This document shows positions 53,177 through 61,745 of a stretch of DNA of 64,000 nt, in pieces; position 1 is the stretch's first letter, and every line of letters begins with the position of its first letter. The position numbers were made by a program, and so were the translations under genes. Location: assembly GCA_020636435.1 (NCBI GenBank), contig JACJXX010000001.1, positions 558,001 through 622,000 of the forward strand, in the 5' to 3' direction. The notes beneath the pieces were generated by a model. The model ran no database searches. It was not told the DNA's origin and saw only the letters and a list, made by a program, of their open reading frames with translations. Origin of the DNA: Lewinellaceae bacterium (lineage in GTDB: Bacteria > Bacteroidota > Bacteroidia > Chitinophagales > Saprospiraceae).

Positions 53177-53758
53177 ATGTGGCACTACATTGGGACGCTA
53201 TTCTTTATTTTTTCACTGTATTCCACCGGCTGGGCACAAACCGGGAGTTATGAGTCCAGGCTGGCGGAACAGTTGGGCCTATGCACCAACAACCGCGCCG
53301 CCGGCAACGACTATGTATACCCCTGCAGCCAGTGCAAGCTGCAATTCGTCTCGCTGAGCCCCGGCCAGCAGCCCGATCAGTTCTTCCTCATGGAGGCCCG
53401 CTCGCCCGACAACTGCGGATCCGGCGGCTGCACCGGCACCGTATACCGCAAACAGGGAAAATCCTACATAGCCCTGGCCAACTTCTTCGGCTACTTCGAC
53501 CGCGCTATCGCCCGCTCTGGCAACGCCACCCCCGATATCGTCTACGTCCACAGCGAAACCATGAAACACGATTTCACCGGAGACGGCGCCAAGGACCGTG
53601 CCTCCCTCAAGGTGAAGTACCGCTGGAATGCCCAGCGCCAGGCCTTCGAAGTGGCGGATATCCTCGCCATTGAAACTGCCGGCAGAAAGGTGGACCCGGG
53701 GGCTTTCCGGCAGCTGTTGTTGCAGGAATACCGGCAGGGGTCGCCTTGGGTGTATTGA
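53177..53758 (+). CDS. Secreted Cys-containing protein of unknown function
   Basis: The ATG at 53177 gives MWHYIGTLFFIFSLYSTGWAQ, a signal peptide; a TTG 15 bp upstream is in frame but not needed. The mature protein (about 170 residues) has paired Cys: GLCTNN, YPCSQCKLQF and DNCGSGGCTGTVYRK, likely disulphide-bonded. The segment HDFTGDGAKDRASLKVKYRW has a DxDG-like turn. No recognised domain or sorting signal; probably periplasmic. Monocistronic, 169 bp after rluA, followed by a gene-free stretch with repeats and a cargo-gene relic. Confidence 0.75.
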   Translation: MWHYIGTLFFIFSLYSTGWAQTGSYESRLAEQLGLCTNNRAAGNDYVYPCSQCKLQFVSLSPGQQPDQFFLMEARSPDNCGSGGCTGTVYRKQGKSYIALANFFGYFDRAIARSGNATPDIVYVHSETMKHDFTGDGAKDRASLKVKYRWNAQRQAFEVADILAIETAGRKVDPGAFRQLLLQEYRQGSPWVY

Positions 53759-54230
53759 ATGGTTATATGGCTGTATTGTTGGATTGCTGGCATAGCCTGC
53801 GCCTGTCTGCCGTCCGCCGTCCGCCGTCCACCTCCGGCTCGGAAGCGCATCGCTCCTCATCTTCATACTTTACCAGTGGGTCGATGCTTCTGTCAGCCCG
53901 CTTTTGTAAGATTGTCAATTCCATGATCAAATATGTTATAGTGCCAGACTTGACAAGTTTGCGGCGAGACACCGGGGGAAAACTTGTCAAGCGTTGTCCT
54001 GACGGATGGAAGGGCCTCTACCTTGCTCATACATTTGCCTGATTTGCGATATATGATTTTCGACGTGCGATTTTTGATGTGCCGGCGCCATGCCTCCGAA
54101 CCCGAACCGCAAGAGCAGTGCCACAAATCAAAAATCATAAATCACATATCCTAAATCATACATCGCCCTGCCGGATTTTTGATGTGCGATGTGCGATGTT
54201 TGATTTTTGATGTGCCAGAGCCATGCTTCC
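53759..54230. other. 472-bp gene-free region with inverted repeats and a cargo-gene relic
   Basis: Holds a gene relic (53832-53892), a perfect 12-bp inverted repeat CTTGACAAGTTT at 53949-53960/53980-53991, and from about 54040 to 54225 GATTTTTGATGTG-type repeats with complementary AAATCAAAAATC stretches. These could form 3'-end hairpins between the convergent genes at 53758 and 54231. Confidence 0.7.
53832..53892 (-). pseudogene. Relic of a B-type T9SS cargo gene
   Basis: The minus strand encodes SIDPLVKYEDEERCASEPE, matching the segment just before the sorting domain in the B genes at 55811, 60702 and 63652. Sequence on both sides is unrelated, so only about 60 bp of a former fourth copy remains. 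Confidence 0.75.
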
Positions 54231-55751
54231 TCACCTGCTCACCACCAGCTTCCCCCCCTTCACTACCTCCCCTCCCCGAAATATACTGTAAAAATACAAC
54301 CCCGCCGCTACGCCTGAAAGCTCGATGCGAAACTCCCTGCTGCCCACTCCCAGCGCCTCTTCCAGCACCACCTGCCCCAGCCCATTGTACAACACTACCC
54401 GCCCGGGCCGCCGCAGGGCCTGCTCGAACACTACCTTGACATAACCGGGCGCGGGGTTGGGGAAGACATAGGCTTTTGGCACGGAAGGCGGCGCCTCTTT
54501 GATGGAAACTACCGGCTCGCAGGGGGGCGGCGGGGCCTCCCCTTCCACCAGGGGGCCGAGGCGGTAGTTGGGGAAGTGGGGTAGGGAGCGGCGATGATTA
54601 AATGGTAATTGTACAGCATGTTGCTCAAAGTTGCAGACCAGCCCAGGCTCGTCCGGATTGTGGATGACGTGTAATACATCTACAGTGGCGAAGGTATTAA
54701 TGTATATTTTACAATCAGGAGCAAGTTGAGCATTGTGAAACGTTGTCGGAAATGGGGACTGAAACCCATCGTAGATTCCAACGACTTCGACGGATGAAAA
54801 AATATCTTCCGCTTCCAGGTCAAATTGAAAGAGAGTATCTTTTGCAGAAACATAAAGATATCGGGAATTGGGAGAAACAGCAACACCACTGCCAATGCCT
54901 TCACTCTCAACAGGTAGGTGTTTGAACTTACTCAGGGTACCTGTTTGTCGGTCGAAATTGAACATAAAAACTCCATCCGGCGAGTTATAGCGAAAATAAT
55001 ATTGTCCATCAGGAGAAAAAACTGCTTGACCACCCTCAGTTGCAGCGATTCCAATGTCTTGTTCATATTGGTCAAAAGTACCAGAACTGGTTATTTGGAT
55101 AACCTTGTATATGCCTTCATTTTTCTTTGCAGAAATGACCCACCAGTCAATCCCATTTGCATGCTTGACTGCGGTAAGTTGACCAAAGGTCAATGGCTCC
55201 TGAATAAGAGAAATATTTTTTTGAATAACACTTCCGTTTCCTTCATTTAACGACATGTCAACCAGCGAATAATAGAGGATTTCTGTAATTACATCAAACT
55301 CTGGTTCATATTCATAGATAATATGTTTATGTAATACATAATATTGGTTAGAATTTGCAGGATTTGGTAGAATCAGACAGCTTTGGGTACCGGCAGTATA
55401 GCCATATTCGCATTGAATATCATGGACTTCTCCCGGATTAAGGTTATCGCCATTTTCCATTAATTCATGGCCCGTTCCTGCAATAAAACAGCCATTCGTA
55501 TAAAATAAAAGGTTACCTAAGCTATCAGATATGGTAGCGTTGCTAACAAAAATATTCATATTGGTTACCTGGTAATCAAAACTTACCGGAAGTGCATTAA
55601 AATCAGCAATTATTCCTTCGACACCAGGATACCCGGAAGTTTGATTGCTATCATACCCAAACATCCACACATAATCATGTTTCTGGCCATAAACAAAAAG
55701 AGGAAGGCCCAATAAAAAAAGAATACCTATTTTTTTCAGATTATTCTTCAT
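54231..55751 (-). CDS. A-type secreted propeller-like protein with T9SS domain, copy A1
   Basis: A 506-residue cargo with signal peptide KKIGILFLLGLPLFVYGQ and the paralogue-specific opening KHDYVWMFGYDSNQ. The body has DSLGNLLFYTNGCFIAG, SCLILPNPANSNQYYVLH, GGQAVFSPDGQYYFRYN and GSGVAVSPNSRYLYVSAKDT, motifs of WD40/PD40-like propellers. A PPPPCEPVVS linker precedes a type A sorting domain beginning AYVFPNPAPGYVKVVFEQ and ending KGGKLVVSR. Paralogues are at 59110 and 62053; the C-terminal DNA is nearly identical in all three. A B-type gene lies directly upstream (60 bp gap with a hairpin). Function unknown; surface exposure is inferred. Confidence 0.88.
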   Translation of the reverse strand: MKNNLKKIGILFLLGLPLFVYGQKHDYVWMFGYDSNQTSGYPGVEGIIADFNALPVSFDYQVTNMNIFVSNATISDSLGNLLFYTNGCFIAGTGHELMENGDNLNPGEVHDIQCEYGYTAGTQSCLILPNPANSNQYYVLHKHIIYEYEPEFDVITEILYYSLVDMSLNEGNGSVIQKNISLIQEPLTFGQLTAVKHANGIDWWVISAKKNEGIYKVIQITSSGTFDQYEQDIGIAATEGGQAVFSPDGQYYFRYNSPDGVFMFNFDRQTGTLSKFKHLPVESEGIGSGVAVSPNSRYLYVSAKDTLFQFDLEAEDIFSSVEVVGIYDGFQSPFPTTFHNAQLAPDCKIYINTFATVDVLHVIHNPDEPGLVCNFEQHAVQLPFNHRRSLPHFPNYRLGPLVEGEAPPPPCEPVVSIKEAPPSVPKAYVFPNPAPGYVKVVFEQALRRPGRVVLYNGLGQVVLEEALGVGSREFRIELSGVAAGLYFYSIFRGGEVVKGGKLVVSR

Positions 55752-55767
55752 GCCAAATTAAAATAAG

Positions 55768-55804
55768 AAGGGCGCTTTCAGCCTTTACCAGCTGAAAGCG
55801 CCTT
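55768..55804 (-). terminator. Hairpin between B1 and A1
   Basis: AAGGCGCTTTCAGC pairs with GCTGAAAGCGCCCTT across an 8-nt loop, with a T-rich tail (TTATTTTAA) on the minus strand. It occupies the same place as the hairpins at 60662-60696 and 63611-63645. Confidence 0.75.
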
Positions 55805-56515
55805 ATTTGTCTAACGAATAATGATCAGCTTTTCCGTTTTGTGGGCTATGCCCAGGCTTTTTATTGTACAGTAATAAATGCCGGATGGAAGCTGGCTGGT
55901 GTTTATGTTATACATTGTTCCTCCTGCATCTAACTCCTTATGAAGATATATCCGGCCTCGCATATCCTGTATGACAAACCAGGTACGGGACTCGACTGGC
56001 GCAGCCAGTTTCACGTTCAGTTCATCTTTTGCCGGGTTTGGGATCAGTTGAAAGCCCATAGCAATTTCCAGCCGGTGAGTAGGCGCCGGCCTTTCCTCCG
56101 GTTCGGAAGCACAACGCTCCTCATCCTCATATTTTGCTAACGGGTCAATAAGGCTGTAAAGGCTTCGGGCTTTAAATACAGCATCTCCGCCTGCCAAAGG
56201 GCATTGGCTGGCGATTGCCCAAAGGGCCGTTATCTGAGTTTCCGTAAAGGTGTCGATGCCTATGGCTATTGTTTCCAGCAACAAAGCGTTAACATCTTGT
56301 TCATTAGCTTCAAACACTTCGCTGGCTGAAATAGAATTATTGCTCAATTCCGCTTGCTCCAGAAAATCCTCCTGAGACAGTCGAATCGCCTCTATTTGAT
56401 CTTTGATCTTTGATCTTGATCTTGGGCGCGATGCTAAAATGTGCCCCCTGGTATTAGGGCAAAAAAAGAAGTGGCAAGTGCCTAACTTTGCAAGTAACCA
56501 AACCAACAAAGTTAG

Positions 56516-56866
56516 ATGGCACCTACCACAACTACGAAATTAGCAAAGATCTTTGAAAGTATCGTTTTAAGCCGGGTGGAAGAATGGCGAGAGCTCTTGT
56601 TGGCAGGCGATTTTGCCGCCTTTGAGCAGGAAGTTCAGAGTTTGTTGCGGCAACTTCACGGAGAAATCATGAGGGAGTTGCTCGGGGAGGTAGGCAGCAG
56701 CCAGGCGTTTAAAAACAAGCTTAAAGCCTTGGGGTTGAGTTTTGGGCTAAGCCGGCTAAAGTTGCGCAGCACCCGCATACAGGTTGGGACTGGGCAATGG
56801 GTTGACTACCGGAGTTATTATGCTCATGAAGTGAAGAAAGGCTACCGGGAGCCAACCGCCAGTTAA
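56516..56866 (+). CDS. IS transposase, N-terminal ORF
   Basis: A 116-residue product inside the IS, starting 92 bp from the left end. It is helical (KIFESIVLSRVEEWRELL, FEQEVQSLLRQLHGEIMREL) and ends with LRSTRIQVGTGQWVDYRSYY, resembling the N-terminal region of ISKra4-family transposases. It stops at TAA (56864-56866), and the main transposase frame continues in the -1 frame, which is open back through this point. A frameshift within 56831-56845 (GTGAAGAAAGG) would fuse the two. Whether this is programmed or a disabling mutation cannot be told. Confidence 0.8.
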   Translation: MAPTTTTKLAKIFESIVLSRVEEWRELLLAGDFAAFEQEVQSLLRQLHGEIMRELLGEVGSSQAFKNKLKALGLSFGLSRLKLRSTRIQVGTGQWVDYRSYYAHEVKKGYREPTAS

Positions 56867-56871
56867 GCCAT

Positions 56872-57900
56872 GTGTATTGGGGTTGTGTAGACAGGGCCAG
56901 CCCCAAGTACCTAAGCACAGCCTGCATGATGAGCATAACATGCCCTTCGTTTGAAATCGCCAAGCAGGTGATGGGCGAGCAGGGCATCCAAGCTGATTAT
57001 AGGCGAATCAGGCGTTTAAGCGCCCATGGCGGCGCTATCGGGCGCCGCTTAGGCATATCGGCTCAATTGGACAGCCAAGAGGATATGGCCGGCATGCGGG
57101 TAGTGGTTCAAGCCGACGGGGGCCGCAGCCGGATGCGAGAGGGCAACGGCAAAACCAGCAAAAAAGGGTATCAAAAGTATAACACGCCCTGGCGCGAGCC
57201 TAAATTGATTGCTATCCATGTTTTGGATGAAAAGGGCCAAATTGCCCGTACAATACGCAAACCGTTTTATCAGGCCGCCATCCAGGACGCAAAGGCTTGC
57301 ATGGAAGATTTAGTGGAAATGCTGCGGGTTCTAAAAGTGGATCAGGCTGCACAAGTCCAATTCCTGGCAGACGGGGCCAGCTTCATTTGGAAGCGTATCC
57401 GCAACGCTTTCAGGAAAGCGGGCGTGGCGGCTAAGAAGATTGTTTATACGCTGGATTATTACCATGCAGTGGAACACTTAAAAGAGCTCAGCGAGCTATT
57501 GCCGCTGGCCAAACAAGAGCGCAAGGAGCAGTTTGAAGAATGGAAATCCTGGCTTTGGGACGGCTTGGCTAATTCTATTGCCCGGGATTTCAAAAAGCGC
57601 GTCCGAAAGGCTGGATTAGAGTTGAACAAGGATATGAAAACCGCATTAAATTATTTTATCAAGCACCACGACAGGATGCAATACAAACTGTTCAAGCGGC
57701 GCAAGCTCCTGTGTGGCAGCGGGCTAGTCGAATCTGCTATCCGCAGGGTAATCAACCTCAGGTTCAAGGGGCCCAGTGCTTTTTGGTGTTCGGAAAACCT
57801 GGACAAAATGTTTCTGTTGCGTTGCGCCATGCTCTCGGGGCGGTGGCATAACTTAATGAATTCCATTGGGTTAGAAATAAAAGCCGGGGGCACATTTTAG
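56872..57900 (+). CDS. IS transposase, catalytic ORF (ISKra4-like)
   Basis: A 342-residue product read from a GTG, but the frame is open further upstream and probably forms one protein with the 56516 ORF by -1 frameshifting. CPSFEIAKQVMGEQGIQADY is typical of the family. The DDE-type residues are likely in RVVVQADGGRSRMRE (first Asp), VQFLADGASFIWKRI (second Asp) and the later GSGLVESAIRRVINLRFKG (Glu). IVYTLDYYHAVEHLKEL is the family-specific segment. The C-terminus reaches into the right inverted repeat. Reading frames are otherwise intact, so the element may be active. Confidence 0.88.
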   Translation: MYWGCVDRASPKYLSTACMMSITCPSFEIAKQVMGEQGIQADYRRIRRLSAHGGAIGRRLGISAQLDSQEDMAGMRVVVQADGGRSRMREGNGKTSKKGYQKYNTPWREPKLIAIHVLDEKGQIARTIRKPFYQAAIQDAKACMEDLVEMLRVLKVDQAAQVQFLADGASFIWKRIRNAFRKAGVAAKKIVYTLDYYHAVEHLKELSELLPLAKQERKEQFEEWKSWLWDGLANSIARDFKKRVRKAGLELNKDMKTALNYFIKHHDRMQYKLFKRRKLLCGSGLVESAIRRVINLRFKGPSAFWCSENLDKMFLLRCAMLSGRWHNLMNSIGLEIKAGGTF

Positions 57901-58370
57901 CATCGCGCCCTTTGATCTTCGCCTTGTTGGTGCAGCCCGGCCAGGCTATCCAGCAGCGCATGATGCTTGGCAAGCAAGGCTGCGGAATCTGCCTCAATAC
58001 CAAAATTGTACTGCCAGTCTACCCAGTGCAGGCTGTCCAGTTTGCTTTCGATGCGGTTGTATAAAGAATCCAGTGCCGGCCCATGGCTTTCTCCGAGGGT
58101 GAAGGCGGCATTCAGGGTACTGTCCACTATCGAAAATTCGCCGACGGTTGTATTTTCGTAATCGTCCAGGAAATCCTCTTCCCAGGATTCCAGGGCTTCT
58201 TCTCCCTTTTTCAGCAGGCGGTAGTAAAGGTGGCGTTGCCCCGCCCACTTCAAAGCTTCTTCAAATTTAGGAGATTCGAAGCTTCCATCGGCTGGCTTTT
58301 GCGATAACGTTGATTTCATAATCGATGTATCAATTTCCAGGGCAGTTTTGGAAAGGTATCTGCGCTTATG

Positions 58371-58680
58371 GGCTGGCTACTGCACAAGGCTTTCGAACGC
58401 TCCTGTCCTTACTTTTTTGAGGCCAAAAAAGTAACAAACCTGCTGCTCGCCAGCTCGCTGGCAGGCAGGAAACCCTTCCGCCTAACGCAGCTTCGGCTAA
58501 AACTGCCCTTCATTCCGCTGCACTCCGTAAACTCGCTTTGGCCGCTTGTCCGTTGCTTCACTTGTTTCGACAGCCCGGAGTATTCAGCCTACTCAATAGG
58601 CTTCGCCGCTCAGACAGTACGGAGTGCGGACGCTTCATTACAGGCAGTTTCTTAACGCCAAACCTGCTAAGGGCGGGTGG
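58371..58680. repeat. Module-linked repeat, copy 1
   Basis: About 300 bp, closely similar to 61746-62022; both begin right upstream of a B gene at CTTATGGGC and end AACCTGCTAAGGGCGGG. Includes the hairpin TTACTTTTTTG/CAAAAAAGTAA (58409-58419/58424-58434). This copy has about 30 extra bases (CTCGCCAGCTCGCTGGCAGG) absent from copy 2. Confidence 0.85.
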
Positions 58681-58681
58681 C

Positions 58682-58994
58682 GAGACTGTTCATTAAAGTG
58701 TGTCCGCCCGCAAGTTTTGAACCGCAGAGGTCGCTGAGAAGCGCGTAACTTCTCAATAAATGTCGTTTTGCTGCCAGTCCTGTAAGGACGAAAGGTCGTT
58801 GCCAGGGCCGTGAGGCCCTGGAAATGGGGCTTAGTGTTGTTTTAGTCCTGTAAGGACGAAAGGTTTTATTCTATATATTGAGAAGTTACAGAAGCGCAGG
58901 GTATTCGACTGATAGCGAGAGCTTTAGGCCTCCTCTGCGCATCCCTGCGCCCTCAGCGGTTTAATACAAAAAACACAGCGGTTTGAACAGTCCC
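58682..58994. mobile_element. Miniature inverted-repeat element, copy 3 (313 bp)
   Basis: Ends GAGACTGTTC and GAACAGTCCC, flanked by direct copies of CGGGTGGC (58674-58681 and 58995-59002). It sits at the end of the module-linked repeat. Its interior holds CCGCAGAGG and GCGCAGGG-type sequence and is split by a second element at 58745-58889. Confidence 0.85.
58745..58889. mobile_element. Nested 145-bp miniature element with 8-bp target duplication
   Basis: Inverted termini GTAACTTCTCAATA and TATTGAGAAGTTAC are perfect over 14 bp. Flanking direct copies of AGAAGCGC lie at 58737-58744 and 58890-58897. The interior has two copies of AGTCCTGTAAGGACGAAAGG and the hairpin CCAGGGCC/GGCCCTGG. A diverged relative is at 2444-2734. 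Confidence 0.88.
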
Positions 58995-59109
58995 CGGGTG
59001 GCATACAGTGGACAACCCCAGCGCGTGCCTCACAACCTGCCAACCTATTTTAGGATAAGCCATCAGCCCTCCATCTGTTGCAAACTCACCCTCTCACTTT
59101 CTCACTCTC

Positions 59110-60642
59110 TCACCTACTTACCACCAACTTCCCCCCCTTCACCACCTCCCCTCCTAAAAACACACTATAAAAATATAAGCCCGGGGGCATCCCTCCCACC
59201 TCCAGCCGAAACTCCCTACTACCCGCTTCCAGCACCTCCTCCAGCGCCACCTGCCCCAGCCCATTGTACAACACCACCCGCCCGGGCCGCCGCAGGGCCT
59301 GCTCGAACACTACCTTGAAATAACCGGGCGCCGGGTTGGGGAAAACGTAGGCTTTTTGGCGGATGGGCAGAGCTTCTTCTTCAGTGGAAACGACCGGCTC
59401 GCAGGGCGGGGGCGGAGTTTCTCCTTCCACCAGGGGGCCGAGGCGGTAGTTGGGGAAGTGGGGGAGGGAGCGGCCTTCATTAAAAGGAAGCTGTACAGCA
59501 TGTTGCTCAAAATTGCAAGCCAGGCCGGGCTCGTCCGGGTTATGGATGACGTGTAATACGTCAACGGTGGAAAAGGAGTTGATATATATTTTGCAATCAG
59601 GGGCCAGTTGAGCATTGTGAAACGTTGTCGGAAATGGGGATTGAAACCCATCGTAGATGCCAACAATTTCGCCAGATGAAAAAATATCTTCTGCTTCCAA
59701 ATCAAATTGAAACAGTGTATCCTTTGTTGAAACATACAGGTACCGGGAATCGGGAGAGACTGCCACACCACTGCCTACACTTTCACCTTCAACAGGTAGG
59801 AGGTTGAATTCACTCAAAATTCCAGTTTGGCGGTCAAAATTGAACATAAAAACCCCATCTGGAGCACTGTATCTGGCAAATTTTGCTCCATCAGCGGAAA
59901 AAACTGCCTGGCCACCACCTGAACCGCTCTGACTAGATTCCGTGCCTATTTCTTGAGTGCCAAAATAATTAATTCCCAAATCTGTTAGCAAAAGTTTGTA
60001 ATACTTATTTGAGTGGTCAGCAGCAGTTACTACCCACCAATCTTTTCCATTAGCATGTTTGACGGCTGTAAGCTGGCCGTACGTTAATCGCTCCTGAATA
60101 AGAGGCACATTTTTTTGAATGATACTCCCTTTTCCTCCGTTTAACGACATGTCAATCAACGAATAATAGAGGATATCCGTAACAACGTCAAATTCGGGTT
60201 CATATTCATAGATTATATGCTTGTGCAATAAATAATATTGAAAGGAGTTTCCTGGATTCGGTAATATCAGGCAACTTTGGGTGCCGGCAGTATACCCATA
60301 CTCACATTGGATATCATGCACTTCCCCCGGATTAAGGTTATCGCCATTTTCCATTAATTCATGGCCTGCTCCAGCAATAAAACAACCATTCGTATAAAAT
60401 AAAAAGTTACCTAAACTATCTGAAATAGTTGCATTGCTTGATAGAATATTCATATTGGTAACCTCGTAGTCAAAAGAAGGAGGCAAGATATTGAAATTTA
60501 CCTTGATGCCTTCAACGCCTGGATATTCAGATGTAGCATTACTGTTATATCCTAACATCCATATATAATCATGCTTCTGTCCAAAGCAAAGAAAGGGGAG
60601 CGCTAAAAATATTGTCAAATACTTTATTCCGATGTAATTCAT
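59110..60642 (-). CDS. A-type secreted propeller-like protein with T9SS domain, copy A2
   Basis: A 510-residue paralogue of A1. The signal peptide differs (YLTIFLALPFLCFGQ), but KHDYIWMLGYNSNATSEYPG and the long TNMNI..SNATISDSLGN to SCLILPNPGN stretch are almost the same as A1. The propeller motifs GGQAVFSADGAKFARYS and SGVAVSPDSRYLYVSTKDT are conserved. The linker PPPPCEPVVSTEEE and a sorting domain ending KGGKLVVSR close it. The similarity pattern (N-terminus unlike A1, middle like A1) suggests recombination among copies. B2 lies 59 bp upstream with a hairpin in the gap. Function unknown. Confidence 0.88.
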   Translation of the reverse strand: MNYIGIKYLTIFLALPFLCFGQKHDYIWMLGYNSNATSEYPGVEGIKVNFNILPPSFDYEVTNMNILSSNATISDSLGNFLFYTNGCFIAGAGHELMENGDNLNPGEVHDIQCEYGYTAGTQSCLILPNPGNSFQYYLLHKHIIYEYEPEFDVVTDILYYSLIDMSLNGGKGSIIQKNVPLIQERLTYGQLTAVKHANGKDWWVVTAADHSNKYYKLLLTDLGINYFGTQEIGTESSQSGSGGGQAVFSADGAKFARYSAPDGVFMFNFDRQTGILSEFNLLPVEGESVGSGVAVSPDSRYLYVSTKDTLFQFDLEAEDIFSSGEIVGIYDGFQSPFPTTFHNAQLAPDCKIYINSFSTVDVLHVIHNPDEPGLACNFEQHAVQLPFNEGRSLPHFPNYRLGPLVEGETPPPPCEPVVSTEEEALPIRQKAYVFPNPAPGYFKVVFEQALRRPGRVVLYNGLGQVALEEVLEAGSREFRLEVGGMPPGLYFYSVFLGGEVVKGGKLVVSR

Positions 60643-60661
60643 AGTTGGCCAGAAATAAGAA

Positions 60662-60696
60662 GGAAGCTTCCAACCATTGTAGATTGAAAGCTCCCC
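60662..60696 (-). terminator. Hairpin between B2 and A2
   Basis: GGAAGCTTCCAA (60662-60673) pairs imperfectly with TTGAAAGCTCCCC (60684-60696). Sequence differs from the B1-A1 and B3-A3 hairpins, but the position is the same. Confidence 0.5.
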
Positions 60697-60701
60697 TTCA
60701 T

Positions 60702-61694
60702 TTATCGAATGATAATTAACTTTTGGGGTTCAAGGCTTATGCCATGGCCTCTTATTGTGCAGTAATAAATTCCTGCGGGAAGTTGGCTGGTGTCGATGAG
60801 AAAAACTGCTTTGCCTACCTCCAATTGTTTTTCCAATTGAACCTGCCCCCTTAAGTTAAAAGCAGAGAAGAAGCCCCCTTTGCCAAGGGGTTCTAGCAAA
60901 CGGACAGATAGTTCATCCTTTGCCGGGTTGGGGATCAGTTGGAAGCTTGAAAGAATTTCTGGTTGGTGGATAACTGCCGGCCTCTCCTCCGGTTCAGAAC
61001 TACACAGTTCTTCATCCTCATATTTAACCAGTGGGTCAATAAGGCTGTATAGGCTCCGGGCCTTAAACACAGCATCGCCGCCCGACAAAGGGCATTGGTT
61101 GGCGAACGCCCATAGGGCTGTTATCTGGGCTTCAGTGAAAGTATCAACGCCTATAGCTACCGTTTCCAGGAACAAAGCATTGACGTCCTGCTCGTTAACT
61201 TCAAATACTTCACTGGCTGAAATAGCAGTATTGTCCGTTTCCGCCTGTTCCAGAAAATCTTCCCGGTACAGTTGAATGGCTTCCATTTGATCTTCTCCCT
61301 GTTGGCGCAGGTAGGACAGGCTATCCAGCAGGCCCTGATGTTTAGCCAGCAGGGCTGCCGTATCTATTTCGATACCAAAATTGAACTGCCAGTCCACCCA
61401 ATGCAGGCTGTCCAACTTGCTTTCCATTTCGCTTTGCACAGAATCCAGGGCCGCCGTTGTGTGTTCTCCAAGAGTAAAAGCCGTATTGAGCGTGGTATCC
61501 ACTAATGAGAAATCTTCCACGGTTGTACTTTCATACTCTTCCAGGAAATCTTCTTCCCAGGATTCCAAGGCTTCTTCTCCTTTTTTCAGCAGGCGGTAGT
61601 AAAGGTGGCGTTGCCCTGTCCATTTTAAGGCATCCTCAAATTCGGGAGATTCAAAGCTTCCGTCGGCTGGCTTTTGCGATAACGTTGATTCCAT
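60702..61694 (-). CDS. B-type T9SS cargo protein, copy B2
   Basis: From the ATG at 61694 (MESTLSQKPADGSFESPEFE) the product is 330 residues. The frame stays open upstream to an ATG at 61874, but that part runs into the module-linked repeat and is closed by a TAG in the B1 copy, so I prefer the shorter start. No signal peptide is present, although a type A sorting domain (SFQLIPNPAKDELSVRLLEP to PQKLIIIR) needs Sec export. The body is helical with ALWAFANQCPLSGGDAVFKA, similar to the helical region of the large cargo at 36022 (LLYWAGQCNEAG). It therefore looks like the C-terminal part of a larger beta-helix cargo. It precedes A2. Confidence 0.8.
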   Translation of the reverse strand: MESTLSQKPADGSFESPEFEDALKWTGQRHLYYRLLKKGEEALESWEEDFLEEYESTTVEDFSLVDTTLNTAFTLGEHTTAALDSVQSEMESKLDSLHWVDWQFNFGIEIDTAALLAKHQGLLDSLSYLRQQGEDQMEAIQLYREDFLEQAETDNTAISASEVFEVNEQDVNALFLETVAIGVDTFTEAQITALWAFANQCPLSGGDAVFKARSLYSLIDPLVKYEDEELCSSEPEERPAVIHQPEILSSFQLIPNPAKDELSVRLLEPLGKGGFFSAFNLRGQVQLEKQLEVGKAVFLIDTSQLPAGIYYCTIRGHGISLEPQKLIIIR

Positions 61695-61745
61695 AATCGA
61701 TGTATCAATTTCCAGAGCAGTTTTGGATAGGTATCTGCGCTTATG

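Larger units (their letters stand above)
56424..57910 (+). mobile_element. Complete ISKra4-like insertion sequence (1487 bp)
   Basis: Perfect 25-bp terminal inverted repeats at 56424-56448 and 57886-57910 begin GGGCGCGATGCTAAAATG. The target duplication is TTTGATCTT: one copy follows the right end, and on the left the site is expanded to four tandem TGATCTT-type copies. Two overlapping-frame ORFs encode the transposase. It interrupts gene B1. Confidence 0.93.
55811..58319 (-). pseudogene. B-type T9SS cargo gene B1, split by an insertion sequence
   Basis: The 5' part (57911-58319) encodes MKSTLSQKPADGSFESP through LHQQGEDQ. The 3' part (55811-56423) continues DQIEAIRLSQEDFLEQA through a type A sorting domain ending KTEKLIIIR. 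Joining the two across the IS and one target duplication restores a protein colinear with B2 (60702-61694). The product is helical (KKGEEALESWEEDFLDDYEN, DSLHWVDWQYNFGIE) before a PLAKYEDEERCASEPEERP linker. No signal peptide precedes it: an in-frame TAG lies about 63 bp upstream of the first Met, so the gene was probably already lacking its 5' end before the IS arrived. Confidence 0.88.
58320..59109. other. 790-bp gene-free region between B1 and A2, built of repeats
   Basis: Consists of the module-linked repeat (about 58371-58680), then a miniature element (58682-58994) with another element nested in it. The open frames are not conserved between copies of the repeat. The last 110 bp before the A2 stop hold CTCTCAC and CCTCC-type simple sequence. 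Confidence 0.75.

Noticed and set aside
58371..58680. Protein gene within the module-linked repeat
   Set aside because: Frames differ between the two copies and are interrupted by a 30-base insert; no coding signal is conserved.
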